A DNA stretch of 64,000 nt from Pseudomonas prosekii (GTDB lineage: Bacteria > Pseudomonadota > Gammaproteobacteria > Pseudomonadales > Pseudomonadaceae), in assembly GCF_900105155.1 (NCBI RefSeq), contig NZ_LT629762.1:1612001-1676000 (forward strand), written 5' to 3'. Each line of letters begins with the position of its first letter. The first letter of the stretch is position 1. Below are positions 1 to 10,147 of the stretch, piece after piece. The translations under genes were made by a program, and so were the position numbers. The notes beneath the pieces were generated by a model that was not told the DNA's origin, ran no database searches, and saw only the letters and a program-made list of their open reading frames with translations.

Positions 1-210
1 CCCGACATTCTTCAGCTCGCCGCGCCCGCGAAACTCGACTTCCAGCGGCACGAACGGCCGCGCCAACGTCCCGGCCTTGCCCCGCGCACTGCGCAACACT
101 GCCCGCAGCCGACCTTGCGGCGTAAGGAAATCCACCAGCGCACTGCTTTCGCGGTAGGCGCGGGAGTGGAGCACGTAGGCGAGTTGGCCGATGGGTGGGG
201 TTTGAGACAT
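1..210 (-). CDS. recO: DNA repair protein RecO, N-terminal part (cut by window edge)
   Basis: The minus strand from the ATG at 210 reads [20 protein letters not shown] and runs open to the window edge, giving 70 residues. This matches the N-terminal OB-fold of RecO, which helps load RecA on SSB-coated single-stranded DNA in the RecFOR pathway. It lies downstream of era in the same direction, the usual lepA-lepB-rnc-era-recO order of pseudomonads. The 172 bp between era and recO hold a REP pair. The C-terminal zinc-finger part lies outside the window, so integrity cannot be judged. Confidence 0.9.
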   Translation of the reverse strand, partial: MSQTPPIGQLAYVLHSRAYRESSALVDFLTPQGRLRAVLRSARGKAGTLARPFVPLEVEFRGRGELKNVG

Positions 211-264
211 GGAAGTCAGTTTCTCAATGAGTCAGCACAGATTTATAAACCACCCAAAACCAAT

Positions 265-352
265 GTGGGAGCGAGCTTGCTCGCGATTGCGGTCCGTCAG
301 TCAACATGGCTGTTGAATGTCAGGCCCTCATCGCGAGCAAGCTCGCTCCCAC
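265..352. repeat. REP pair (era-recO gap)
   Basis: Two inverted copies of a Pseudomonas REP: the left arm starts GTGGGAGCGAGCTTGCTCGC, the right arm is its reverse complement, and about 40 bp separate them. It fills most of the gap between era and recO and could fold into a hairpin in the shared transcript. Confidence 0.9.
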
Positions 353-382
353 AGGGGATCTACGGTGTAGCGCAGACCCGTT

Positions 383-1285
383 TTACAAATCGCCGTAACC
401 CAGCGAACGCAGGGCGCGCTCGTCGTCGGACCAGCCGCCTTTCACTTTCACCCAGAGGTTGAGCATGATCTTGGAGTCGAACAGCAGCTCCATGTCCTTG
501 CGCGCTTCGGTGCCGATGCGTTTGATGCGCTCGCCCTTGTCGCCAATGATGATCTTCTTCTGGCCGTCACGTTCGACGAGGATCAGCGCATGAATATGCA
601 GGGTTTTGCCCTGCTGCTTGAACTCCTCGATTTCGACGGTGATCTGGTACGGCAGCTCGGCGCCCATCTGGCGCATGATTTTCTCGCGAACCAGTTCGGC
701 GGCGAGGAAGCGGCTGCTGCGGTCGGTGATCTGGTCTTCCGGGAAGAAATGCTCGTTCTCCGGCAGGTACCCGGCGATCACCCGCTCCAGCGCTTCAAGG
801 TTGTGCCCGTGCTGGGCCGAGATCGGCATGATCTGCGCGTTCGGCAGCTGTTCCTGCAACCAGCTCAGGTGCGGCATCAGCTCGGCTTTGTCTTCGATGC
901 GGTCGGTCTTGTTCAGCGCGACGATCAACGGGCCGGTCACGTACTGGACGCGTTCGAGCACCATCTGGTCTTCGTCGGTCCACTTGGTGCGGTCAACCAC
1001 GAAGATCACCACGTCGACGTCTTTCAACGCGGCCGAAGCAGTCTTGTTCATGTAGCGGTTCAGCGCTTTCTCGCCACCCTTGTGCATGCCCGGGGTATCG
1101 ACGTAGACGGCCTGAACGGCGCCTTCGGTCTTGATGCCCAGCATGTTGTGACGAGTGGTTTGCGGCTTGCGCGAGGTGATCGCCAGCTTCTGACCCAGGA
1201 TATGGTTCAGCAGCGTGGACTTGCCCACGTTGGGACGGCCGACGATGGCAACATAGCCACAGCGAGTTGCAGTTGTATCAGTCAT
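383..1285 (-). CDS. era: GTPase Era
   Basis: Era is an essential Ras-like GTPase that binds 16S rRNA near its 3' end and aids 30S subunit maturation. The 300-residue protein shows the P-loop GRPNVGKS (residues 16-23), DTPGMH, NKTD, and a C-terminal KH domain with the GDKG loop. The ATG at 1285 is chosen because it gives the usual length and because its ATGACTGA overlaps the rnc stop by 8 bp; an ATG two codons upstream (1291) is also possible. The overlap implies translational coupling with rnc. Nothing is missing. Confidence 0.96.
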   Translation of the reverse strand: MTDTTATRCGYVAIVGRPNVGKSTLLNHILGQKLAITSRKPQTTRHNMLGIKTEGAVQAVYVDTPGMHKGGEKALNRYMNKTASAALKDVDVVIFVVDRTKWTDEDQMVLERVQYVTGPLIVALNKTDRIEDKAELMPHLSWLQEQLPNAQIMPISAQHGHNLEALERVIAGYLPENEHFFPEDQITDRSSRFLAAELVREKIMRQMGAELPYQITVEIEEFKQQGKTLHIHALILVERDGQKKIIIGDKGERIKRIGTEARKDMELLFDSKIMLNLWVKVKGGWSDDERALRSLGYGDL

Positions 1286-1967
1286 TGCCATTCTCCACAC
1301 CCAGGGCAATCAGTGCTGCGGCGGCCGCTACCTGTTCGGCAATACGACGACTCACACCCTGACCTCGGCTTTTTTCATTCAGTAAGGTGATTTCGCATTC
1401 GACGAAGAAAACTCGGCAATGCGGCTCACCCTGGATATCCACCACTTCGTAACGTGGCAGCTCACAGCCCCGCGATTGCAGGAATTCCTGCAGACGGGTT
1501 TTTGGATCTTTGTTGGTGTCGACCAGGGTCAGCCCCTCGAACTCACCGGTCAGCCAGGCCAGCACGCGCTCGCGCGCCATGTCCATGCCGGCGTCCAGGT
1601 AGATCGCACCGATCAGCGCTTCGAGGGCATCGGCCAGAATCGATTCGCGACGGAAACCGCCACTTTTCAATTCACCCGAACCCAGGCGCAGGTAGTCGCC
1701 CAGATCAAACCCACGGGCCAGTACGGCCAGGGTCTCACCTTTCACCAGGCGCGCGCGCAAACGCGACAACTGGCCTTCGCGCGCCAGCGGGAAGCGATCG
1801 AACAGCGCCTCGCCCGCGACGAAGTTGAGGATGGCATCACCGAGGAATTCCAGGCGTTCATTGTTACGCCCGGCAAAACTGCGGTGAGTCAGGGCCAGAA
1901 TCATCAGTTCCTGGTCCTTGAAGGTGTAGCCGAGCTGACGCTCTAGACGACTTAAGGAGGCGCTCAC
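1278..1967 (-). CDS. rnc: Ribonuclease III
   Basis: RNase III cuts double-stranded RNA during rRNA processing and mRNA turnover. The 229 residues comprise the catalytic domain with the signature [11 protein letters not shown] near residues 38-48 and a C-terminal dsRNA-binding domain beginning near [10 protein letters not shown]. Translation starts with GTG at 1967, preceded on the minus strand by a short frame (ATG GCG GTG ... CCG TGA) whose TGA overlaps this GTG as GTGA, so coupling to a leader peptide is possible. The gene overlaps era by 8 bp. Upstream lies a 185-bp gap to lepB with a GGCGCTG/CAGCGCC hairpin. Confidence 0.96.
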   Translation of the reverse strand: MSASLSRLERQLGYTFKDQELMILALTHRSFAGRNNERLEFLGDAILNFVAGEALFDRFPLAREGQLSRLRARLVKGETLAVLARGFDLGDYLRLGSGELKSGGFRRESILADALEALIGAIYLDAGMDMARERVLAWLTGEFEGLTLVDTNKDPKTRLQEFLQSRGCELPRYEVVDIQGEPHCRVFFVECEITLLNEKSRGQGVSRRIAEQVAAAAALIALGVENGND

Positions 1968-2152
1968 GGTTTACCCACGCTGAGTTCGTGGTTGGATTCC
2001 ACCGCCATCGCCGTGATGCGGCGCAGGCCTGGGACAATTAACGCTGTGTTCAAAAATTACGTCCTGAATATCAGTGTTTTCATGCTGCTGGCGCCGATTG
2101 TGGCGGCTCCAGAAATGCATTCGGCGCTGTGTTCAACAGCGCCGTGGAGTGA

Positions 2153-3007
2153 TTACTTGATCAGGCCAACCCGCGAGAAATTCGGCAGGTGGCTGAGTTT
2201 GGGTTCTGGCCAGCTCATCCAGACTGCGAAGGCCTTGCCGACAATATTCTTGTCGGGAACCATGCCCAGCAGATCTTTCGGAATGCTCGGATCATCCCAA
2301 TAGCGACTGTCGTTAGAGTTGTCGCGGTTGTCGCCCATCATGAAGTAATGGCCGGCAGGCACGGTCCAGCTATGGTCCGGCGTGGCGCGGTAGCGGCTCA
2401 TTTCCTTGCGGATCAAGTGCTCGGCCGCACCGAGTTTTTCTTCGTAGAGTTCAGCGCTGCCCAACGTGCCCGGCTCGGTGCCGACCAGTTTTTCGGCGAT
2501 CGACTCGCCGTTGACGAACAGGCGCTTGTCGGCGGTGTAGCGAATCTGGTCGCCCGGCAAGCCGACTACACGCTTGATGTAGTTGACGTTCGGGTCGCTC
2601 GGATAGCGGAACACCATCACATCGCCGCGCTGCGGATCACCGACTTCGATGACTTTCTTGTCGATCACCGGCAGGCGGATCCCGTAAGAAAACTTGTTCA
2701 CCAGAATGAAGTCGCCAACGTCCAGGGTCGGTTTCATCGAGCCGGACGGAATCTGGAACGGTTCCACCAGGAACGAACGCAGCACCAGCACGATGAACAA
2801 CACCGGGAAGAACGACTTGCCGTATTCGACCAGCAGCGGCTCTTTGTTCAGTTTCTCGACCACCACCACATCCGGCTGGCTGACGCTGCCCTGATAGGAG
2901 GAAATGGCGGCACGCCGACGCGGCGCCAGGAAAACCAGATCGAGCAACGCCAACAGACCGCAGACGAACACGGCGATGACCAGCAACAGCGGGAAATTTA
3001 GTGACAT
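2153..3007 (-). CDS. lepB: Signal peptidase I
   Basis: LepB is the inner-membrane serine protease that removes Sec and Tat signal peptides. The 284-residue sequence has two N-terminal membrane segments (about residues 5-28 and 65-80), the catalytic serine in PSGSMKPTL (Ser90), and the general-base lysine in NYIKRVVGLPGD (Lys145). The box GDNRDNSNDSRYW is also present. It starts 5 bp after lepA ends and is surely co-transcribed with it. Many pseudomonads also carry a small membrane protein gene between lepB and rnc; none is visible here. Confidence 0.96.
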   Translation of the reverse strand: MSLNFPLLLVIAVFVCGLLALLDLVFLAPRRRAAISSYQGSVSQPDVVVVEKLNKEPLLVEYGKSFFPVLFIVLVLRSFLVEPFQIPSGSMKPTLDVGDFILVNKFSYGIRLPVIDKKVIEVGDPQRGDVMVFRYPSDPNVNYIKRVVGLPGDQIRYTADKRLFVNGESIAEKLVGTEPGTLGSAELYEEKLGAAEHLIRKEMSRYRATPDHSWTVPAGHYFMMGDNRDNSNDSRYWDDPSIPKDLLGMVPDKNIVGKAFAVWMSWPEPKLSHLPNFSRVGLIK

Positions 3008-3012
3008 AGGAC

Positions 3013-4812
3013 CTAACTATCCAACCTGAGCACTGCAAGGAAGGCTTCTTGTGGAATTTCCACGTTGCCGACTTGCTTCATGCGTTTTTTACCGGCCTTC
3101 TGCTTCTCGAGCAGTTTCTTCTTACGGCTAACGTCACCGCCGTAGCATTTGGCCAATACGTTCTTTCTGAGTGCCTTGACGGAGGTCCGCGCAATGATCT
3201 GCCCGCCAATGGCGGCCTGGATCGCAACGTCGAACATCTGGCGCGGAATCAGTTCTTTCATCTTCTCGGTCAACTGGCGACCTTTGTAGTGCGCGTTATC
3301 CTTGTGCACGATCAGCGCCAGGGCGTCGACCTTGTCACCGTTGATCAACACATCCAGTTTCACCAGATTAGCTGATTGATAACGATCGAAATGGTAGTCC
3401 AGCGAAGCATAGCCGCGACTGGTCGATTTCAGACGATCGAAGAAGTCCAGGACCACTTCGTTCATCGGCAAATCGTAAGTCACCTGGACCTGCGAACCGA
3501 GGAACAGCATGTCGTGTTGAACGCCACGCTTTTCGATGCACAGGGTAATGACGTTGCCCAGGTGCTCTTGCGGCACAAGAATATTGGCCCGCACGATCGG
3601 CTCGCGCATGTCTTCGATCGAAGACAGGTCTGGGAGCTTCGACGGGTTATCGACGTAAATCGTTTCACCGGTTTTCAGCAACAGCTCGAAGATTACCGTC
3701 GGTGCCGTGGTGATCAGGTCCAGGTCGTACTCGCGCTCGAGGCGCTCCTGGATGATTTCCATGTGCAGCATGCCGAGGAACCCGCAACGGAAGCCGAAGC
3801 CCAGGGCGTCGGAGCTTTCCGGGGTGTACTGCAGCGACGAGTCGTTGAGCGTGAGCTTTTGCAGGGCTTCACGGAAATCTTCGAAGTCGTCGGAGCTGAC
3901 CGGGAACAGACCGGCGTAAACCTGCGGCTGAATGCGTTTGAAGCCGGGCAGCACGTCAACGTCGGGGGTCGAGCTCAAGGTCAGGGTGTCACCTACTGGC
4001 GCACCGTGAATGTCCTTGATACCGGCAATGATGAAGCCCACTTCGCCGGCCTTCAGGTCAACGGTGGCAGTGTGTTTCGGGTTGAATACACCGACGCTGT
4101 CCACGAGGTGGATCTTGCCGGTGGATTTGACTAGGATCTTGTCGCCCTTCTTCACACGGCCGTGGCGCACGCGTACCAGGGAAACAACGCCCAGGTAGTT
4201 GTCGAACCAGGAATCGATGATCAACGCTTGCAGCGGATCTTCGTAGTTGCCGGTCGGCGCAGGAATGGTGTGAACCAGGCGCTCGAGCACTTCATCGACG
4301 CCCAGGCCAGTCTTGGCGCTGCACTCGACGGCGTCAGTGGCGTCGATGCCAATGATTTTCTCGATTTCTTCTTTGACGCGGTCCGGATCGGCCTGTGGCA
4401 GGTCGATCTTGTTCAGCACCGGCATGACTTCCAGGCCCTGCTCGATTGCCGTGTAGCAGTTGGCAACCGATTGCGCCTCAACGCCCTGACCAGCATCGAC
4501 CACCAGCAACGCACCTTCACACGCCGCCAGCGAACGGCTGACTTCGTAGGTGAAGTCGACGTGGCCGGGGGTGTCAATAAAGTTCAGCTGGTACTTGATG
4601 CCATCGCGGGCAGTGTAATAAAGAGTGACGCTATGGGCCTTGATGGTGATCCCGCGTTCACGTTCCAGGTCCATGGAGTCGAGGACCTGTGCTTCCATTT
4701 CGCGCTCGGCAAGGCCGCCACACATCTGGATGAAGCGGTCGGCCAGCGTCGACTTGCCATGGTCAATGTGGGCGATGATGGAGAAATTGCGGATATGACT
4801 CAAATCACTCAC
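3013..4812 (-). CDS. lepA: Elongation factor 4 (LepA), ribosomal back-translocase
   Basis: LepA is a translational GTPase that rescues or remodels stalled ribosomes and affects 30S assembly. The 599 residues are full length, with P-loop AHIDHGKST (residues 15-23), [17 protein letters not shown]-like domains II and III, and the lysine-rich LepA C-terminal domain. It is the first gene of the lepA-lepB-rnc-era-recO cluster. Its upstream neighbour is lptG, separated by a terminator, so its promoter should lie in 4813-4918. In other pseudomonads mucD of the algU-muc cluster precedes lepA; here it does not. Confidence 0.97.
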   Translation of the reverse strand: MSDLSHIRNFSIIAHIDHGKSTLADRFIQMCGGLAEREMEAQVLDSMDLERERGITIKAHSVTLYYTARDGIKYQLNFIDTPGHVDFTYEVSRSLAACEGALLVVDAGQGVEAQSVANCYTAIEQGLEVMPVLNKIDLPQADPDRVKEEIEKIIGIDATDAVECSAKTGLGVDEVLERLVHTIPAPTGNYEDPLQALIIDSWFDNYLGVVSLVRVRHGRVKKGDKILVKSTGKIHLVDSVGVFNPKHTATVDLKAGEVGFIIAGIKDIHGAPVGDTLTLSSTPDVDVLPGFKRIQPQVYAGLFPVSSDDFEDFREALQKLTLNDSSLQYTPESSDALGFGFRCGFLGMLHMEIIQERLEREYDLDLITTAPTVIFELLLKTGETIYVDNPSKLPDLSSIEDMREPIVRANILVPQEHLGNVITLCIEKRGVQHDMLFLGSQVQVTYDLPMNEVVLDFFDRLKSTSRGYASLDYHFDRYQSANLVKLDVLINGDKVDALALIVHKDNAHYKGRQLTEKMKELIPRQMFDVAIQAAIGGQIIARTSVKALRKNVLAKCYGGDVSRKKKLLEKQKAGKKRMKQVGNVEIPQEAFLAVLRLDS

Positions 4813-4918
4813 GGATCAACACTCAAAAAGGCTGCAGGCATAGCCCGCCGAAAAATAGCCGGGAATTGTACCTGATCCTCGGCGCAAGCGTCACGTTCAC
4901 AGGTCAGACGGCGAATAC

Positions 4919-4952
4919 AAAAACGCCCCGGTCTTGCGACAAGGGCGTTTTT
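4919..4952 (-). terminator. Rho-independent terminator after lptG
   Basis: AAAAACGCCC pairs with GGGCGTTTTT around a 14-base loop. It lies 32 bp past the lptG stop and before lepA, separating lptFG transcription from the lepA operon. The stem has T-runs on both strands. Confidence 0.85.
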
Positions 4953-4984
4953 GAGCAACTGGCAAGGTCAGGAAAACCCCGGAA

Positions 4985-6046
4985 TCAACCGGCCCGACGC
5001 AGCAACCAGACCCCGGCGAGGCCACACACCGTGGCCGGCACCAGTACCGCGAACAGCGGCGAGAAGCCGAACACCAGGCTCGAAGGCCCGAGCAAATCCT
5101 GGACGATACGGAAGGTGAAGCCCACCAGCACACCGGTAAATACCCGCTGGCCGAGGGTCACCGAACGCAGCGGCCCGAAGATAAAGGAGATCGCCATCAG
5201 CACCAGCGCTGCGGTGACCAACGGCTGCAACACCTTGACCCAAAACGCCAGCCAGTAACGGCCGTTAGCCAGACCCTGGTCCGACAGGTAATGGATATAA
5301 CCCCACAAACCGCTGATCGACAGCGACTCGGGCGCCATCACCACGGTGCTGAGCAATTGCGGGCTCAACGCCACTTCCCAGCGTTCGACCGGCGCGTTGA
5401 CCACTTCGGTGTTCTTTTCATGGAACCGCGTGGTCGTTACTTCGCTCAACTGCCAGTGATCGGTGTCGAACTCCGCACGTTTGGCGAAGCTCGCCGAGAG
5501 CATGTTGCGTTCTTTGTCAAAGTGATAACGAGTGACGCCGTACAGCAAGCCGTTCGGTTGCACCGAGTTGACGTGAATGAACTCGTCGCCCTGGCGGTGC
5601 CACAGACCGTGCCGGGCACTTTGCGCATCACCGCTGCCTTGGGCCAGCGAGCGCTTGGCTTGCGCGGCAACTTCGGTGGCCGGCGCCACGTATTCGCCGA
5701 TCAACACGCCAGCAATCATCAGCACCAGCATCGGTTTCATCACGGCCCAGACGATCCGCCCGATCGACACGCCAGCGGCGCGCATGATCGTCAGTTCGCT
5801 GTTGCTGGCCAGACTGCCGAGGCCGATCAGGCAACCGATCAGCGCGGCCATCGGCAACATGTCATACATGCGCCGTGGCGCGGTCAGCAGCACATAGACC
5901 AGCACATCGACCAAGGTGTAGGTGTCGCTGGCGTCGCCCATTTCATCGATGAAGGCGAACAAGGTCGCCAAGCCGAGGATGATCCCCAGAACCGCGAGGA
6001 TCGCCACGAAAACGCTGCTACCAATGTAGCGATCGAGCTTAACCAC
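4985..6046 (-). CDS. lptG: LPS export ABC transporter permease LptG
   Basis: LptG is one of two inner-membrane subunits of the LptB2FG machine that extracts lipopolysaccharide from the membrane and hands it to LptC/LptA. The sequence shows the family layout: about three N-terminal membrane helices, a periplasmic jellyroll region (about residues 130-270), then three C-terminal helices. The start is the GTG at 6046 (VVKLDRYIG...), placed after GGGAGG, giving 353 residues and an 8-bp overlap with the lptF stop. The longer frame from 6064 lies inside lptF and lacks a better ribosome site. It pairs with lptF. Confidence 0.93.
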   Translation of the reverse strand: MVKLDRYIGSSVFVAILAVLGIILGLATLFAFIDEMGDASDTYTLVDVLVYVLLTAPRRMYDMLPMAALIGCLIGLGSLASNSELTIMRAAGVSIGRIVWAVMKPMLVLMIAGVLIGEYVAPATEVAAQAKRSLAQGSGDAQSARHGLWHRQGDEFIHVNSVQPNGLLYGVTRYHFDKERNMLSASFAKRAEFDTDHWQLSEVTTTRFHEKNTEVVNAPVERWEVALSPQLLSTVVMAPESLSISGLWGYIHYLSDQGLANGRYWLAFWVKVLQPLVTAALVLMAISFIFGPLRSVTLGQRVFTGVLVGFTFRIVQDLLGPSSLVFGFSPLFAVLVPATVCGLAGVWLLRRAG

Positions 6047-7166
6047 GGGCCACCTCCCGCGCATCGCGCCGACTGGCCAGTTTCAGGCGCATCGGCTCCC
6101 AGTAGAGCAGGATCAGGCCGATGACGAGGAATATCCCGTGCACCCACCACAAGCCCAGCGCAGGCGGGATCTTGCCTTTTTCGAGGGCGCCACGAGCGGC
6201 AATGAGGATGGTCAGGTAACCCATATAAAGAAGAATCGCCGGGAGCAGCTTGAGGAAACGGCCCTGACGCGGGTTGACGCGCGACAGCGGCACCGCCATC
6301 AGGGTCACGATGAACACCAGCAACGGCAGGGACAGACGCCATTGCAGTTCGGTACGCGCGCGGATGTCATCACTGCCGACCAGCGACAGCGTGGTCATGG
6401 CATCGCGGTCGGTGACTTCTTCACTGACATCCGGCTTGGGCAGCAGCACGCCGTATTCGTCGTACTTGATCTTGCGGTAGTCGGCCTGCCCCGGGTTACC
6501 GTCGTAACGGAAGCCGTTTTCCAGAATCAGGTAACGATTGCCGTCAGGACGGATTTCCTGGCGCCCCTTCTCGGCCACCAGCACGGAAATCCCGCGCTCT
6601 TTTTTGTCGGAGGAAAAGTTTTTCTGCGAGATAAACACGCCGCCCAGATTGACCCGGTCATCGGTCAGGGTTTCGGTGTAGGTCACCCGCGTACCGTCGC
6701 GCAACGCCTGGAAGCGCCCCGGCTCCAAGGTATCGAATTCGGTCAGCGCGTCCTGCTTGTTCAGCAGCAACTGGAACTGATTGGCACCCTGCGGCGCCAG
6801 GCTCAGGCTGAGCCACGCCACCACCAGCGCGACCAGCGTCGCCGGAAAAAGGGTGATACGAAACAGCCGTTGCTGGCTCATGCCGGTGGCCGACAGCACG
6901 GTCATTTCGCTTTCCAGGTACAAGCGGCCGTAGGACAGCAGGATCCCGAGGAACAGCCCCAATGGCAGGATCAGCTGCAGGAAACCCGGCAGGCGAAACC
7001 CCATGATCAGGAACAGTGAACCCGGATCGAGCTGGCCGGAAGCCGCCTGCGCGAGGTATTTGATGAAGCGACCGCTCATGATGATGACCAGCAGCACGGC
7101 GCTCACGGCGCTCAAGGTCAACAGGACTTCGCGGGACAGATAACGGAAGACGATCAAACCAGACAC
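6039..7166 (-). CDS. lptF: LPS export ABC transporter permease LptF
   Basis: LptF is the second transmembrane subunit of LptB2FG, working with LptG to lift lipopolysaccharide out of the inner membrane. The 375-residue protein begins MSGLIVFRYLSREVLLT (GTG start at 7166) and has six predicted membrane helices around a periplasmic domain. It overlaps lptG by 8 bp in a two-gene operon divergent from pepA, the usual pseudomonad arrangement. Confidence 0.95.
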   Translation of the reverse strand: MSGLIVFRYLSREVLLTLSAVSAVLLVIIMSGRFIKYLAQAASGQLDPGSLFLIMGFRLPGFLQLILPLGLFLGILLSYGRLYLESEMTVLSATGMSQQRLFRITLFPATLVALVVAWLSLSLAPQGANQFQLLLNKQDALTEFDTLEPGRFQALRDGTRVTYTETLTDDRVNLGGVFISQKNFSSDKKERGISVLVAEKGRQEIRPDGNRYLILENGFRYDGNPGQADYRKIKYDEYGVLLPKPDVSEEVTDRDAMTTLSLVGSDDIRARTELQWRLSLPLLVFIVTLMAVPLSRVNPRQGRFLKLLPAILLYMGYLTILIAARGALEKGKIPPALGLWWVHGIFLVIGLILLYWEPMRLKLASRRDAREVARG

Positions 7167-8967
<1,801 letters not shown>

Positions 8968-9027
8968 AACCGATGACCCGGGGCGGCGCTGTTTTCCAGC
9001 AGCGCCGCCTCTGGCTCAGGAACCGCA

Positions 9028-9456
9028 ATGACCAAAGTCGACTTTTATATCCTGCCGAGCGCCGATCCTTCCGCGCGTCTGGATTTTGCCTGCAAGCTCA
9101 CTGAGAAAGCCTGGCGCATGGGCCACCGCATTTACCTGCATTGCAGCGATGCCGCCCAGCGTGACGACCTCGATGCGCGCCTGTGGGCGTTCAAGGGCGA
9201 AAGCTTCGTGCCGCATGGCCCAGCCGAGAGCGAACCGGAAAGTCTGGTGGTGCTCGGGTTCGGCGACGACTGTGGCGCGCATCAGGATTTGCTGGTCAAT
9301 CTCGACCTGAAAGTGCCGGGTTTTGCCAACAAGTTCGCCCGTGTGGCGGAAGTGGTGGTCGAAGATCCGACGAGCCGGGCAGCCGCGCGGGAGAGTTTCC
9401 GCTTCTACCGCGAACAGGGCTATCCTCTGCAAGACCACCGTTTACAGCGACTCTGA
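9028..9456 (+). CDS. holC: DNA polymerase III chi subunit
   Basis: HolC (chi) links the clamp-loader complex to SSB on lagging-strand DNA. The 142-residue sequence begins TKVDFYILPSADPSARLDFA and matches the family in length. It lies 60 bp after pepA and 8 bp before the next gene, in the conserved pepA-holC-valS order. No partner psi subunit (HolD) is nearby. Confidence 0.93.
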   Translation: MTKVDFYILPSADPSARLDFACKLTEKAWRMGHRIYLHCSDAAQRDDLDARLWAFKGESFVPHGPAESEPESLVVLGFGDDCGAHQDLLVNLDLKVPGFANKFARVAEVVVEDPTSRAAARESFRFYREQGYPLQDHRLQRL

Positions 9457-9464
9457 GTATTCCG

Positions 9465-9872
9465 ATGGACACGCCAAAACCGCCACAAAAGTCCGCGCAC
9501 CTGCTGGATGACCTCGAGTCGATCCGCCAACTGCTCGGCGATGACAACCTGCAACCGCCGTTGCTGACCGACACGGTCAGTGAAGACGAACAGGAACAGA
9601 TTCCGATGTTATTCGAGGCCACCGGCAATACGCCGCAAGCCACCGAGGCTGCTGCTGCTGCTGCCCCTGTCCCAGCCCCTGCCCCAGCCGCGCAACCGGC
9701 TGACACCGCGAGCAAAGGCCCCGACGCTTTGCTGCACCTGGACAGCGAACTGCGCGCCGCCGCGCAATTGATCCTGCAAGACGTGATCGACGACTTCGCG
9801 CCGCACATCGAAACCGAGATCAAGCGCCGACTCGACGCGCGCATGGAACGGTTGCTCAGTCAGTACGACTAA
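9465..9872 (+). CDS. Small acidic protein between holC and valS, function unknown
   Basis: A 135-residue protein starting MDTPKPPQKSAHLLDDLESI at the ATG at 9465, 8 bp after holC. It has an acidic N-terminal third, a low-complexity Ala/Pro linker (about residues 60-85), and a helical C-terminal segment (LRAAAQLILQDVIDDFAPHI). No enzyme motif is seen. Its position after holC is conserved in pseudomonads. The linker DNA has GCT and CCTGCCCCAG-type short repeats that could vary in length. The product is probably cytosolic because no signal peptide or membrane helix is present. Confidence 0.8.
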   Translation: MDTPKPPQKSAHLLDDLESIRQLLGDDNLQPPLLTDTVSEDEQEQIPMLFEATGNTPQATEAAAAAAPVPAPAPAAQPADTASKGPDALLHLDSELRAAAQLILQDVIDDFAPHIETEIKRRLDARMERLLSQYD

Positions 9873-9900
9873 CCGCTGCCCCTTGTAGGAGCGAGCTTGT

Positions 9901-10031
9901 GTGGCGAGGGGGTTTACCCCCATTGGGTCGCGAAGCGGCCCTAAAACCTGCCACCGTAGTGTGTTTGGCGGACCGCATGCTCAGGTTTGACGACTGCTTC
10001 GCAGCCGAACGGGGGTAAACCCCCTCGCCAC
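9901..10031. repeat. Long inverted repeat upstream of valS
   Basis: Perfect 21-bp arms (9901-9921 and 10011-10031; left arm begins GTGGCGAGGGGGTTTACCCC) flank about 89 bp that also hold the half-matching tracts GTCGCGAAGCGGCC and GCTTCGCAGCC. This is a different repeat class from the GGAGCGAGG REPs elsewhere in the window. It occupies the gap before valS, 117 bp from its start. Confidence 0.85.
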
Positions 10032-10147
10032 AAAAGCTCATGCCCACATTTAGCCTGCGCGCCGTCCGCCCCTGCTCGCTCTGCGTCCCATGCCCCGCTA
10101 TACTCGTCGGCTTTTCCTGAATTACTGCCAATAGGGTCCCGCCGCGC

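Noticed and set aside
1968..2152. Possible missing DUF4845 gene between lepB and rnc
   Set aside because: Its absence is not clearly unusual, since I recall lepB and rnc as adjacent in P. putida, and no remnant is visible.
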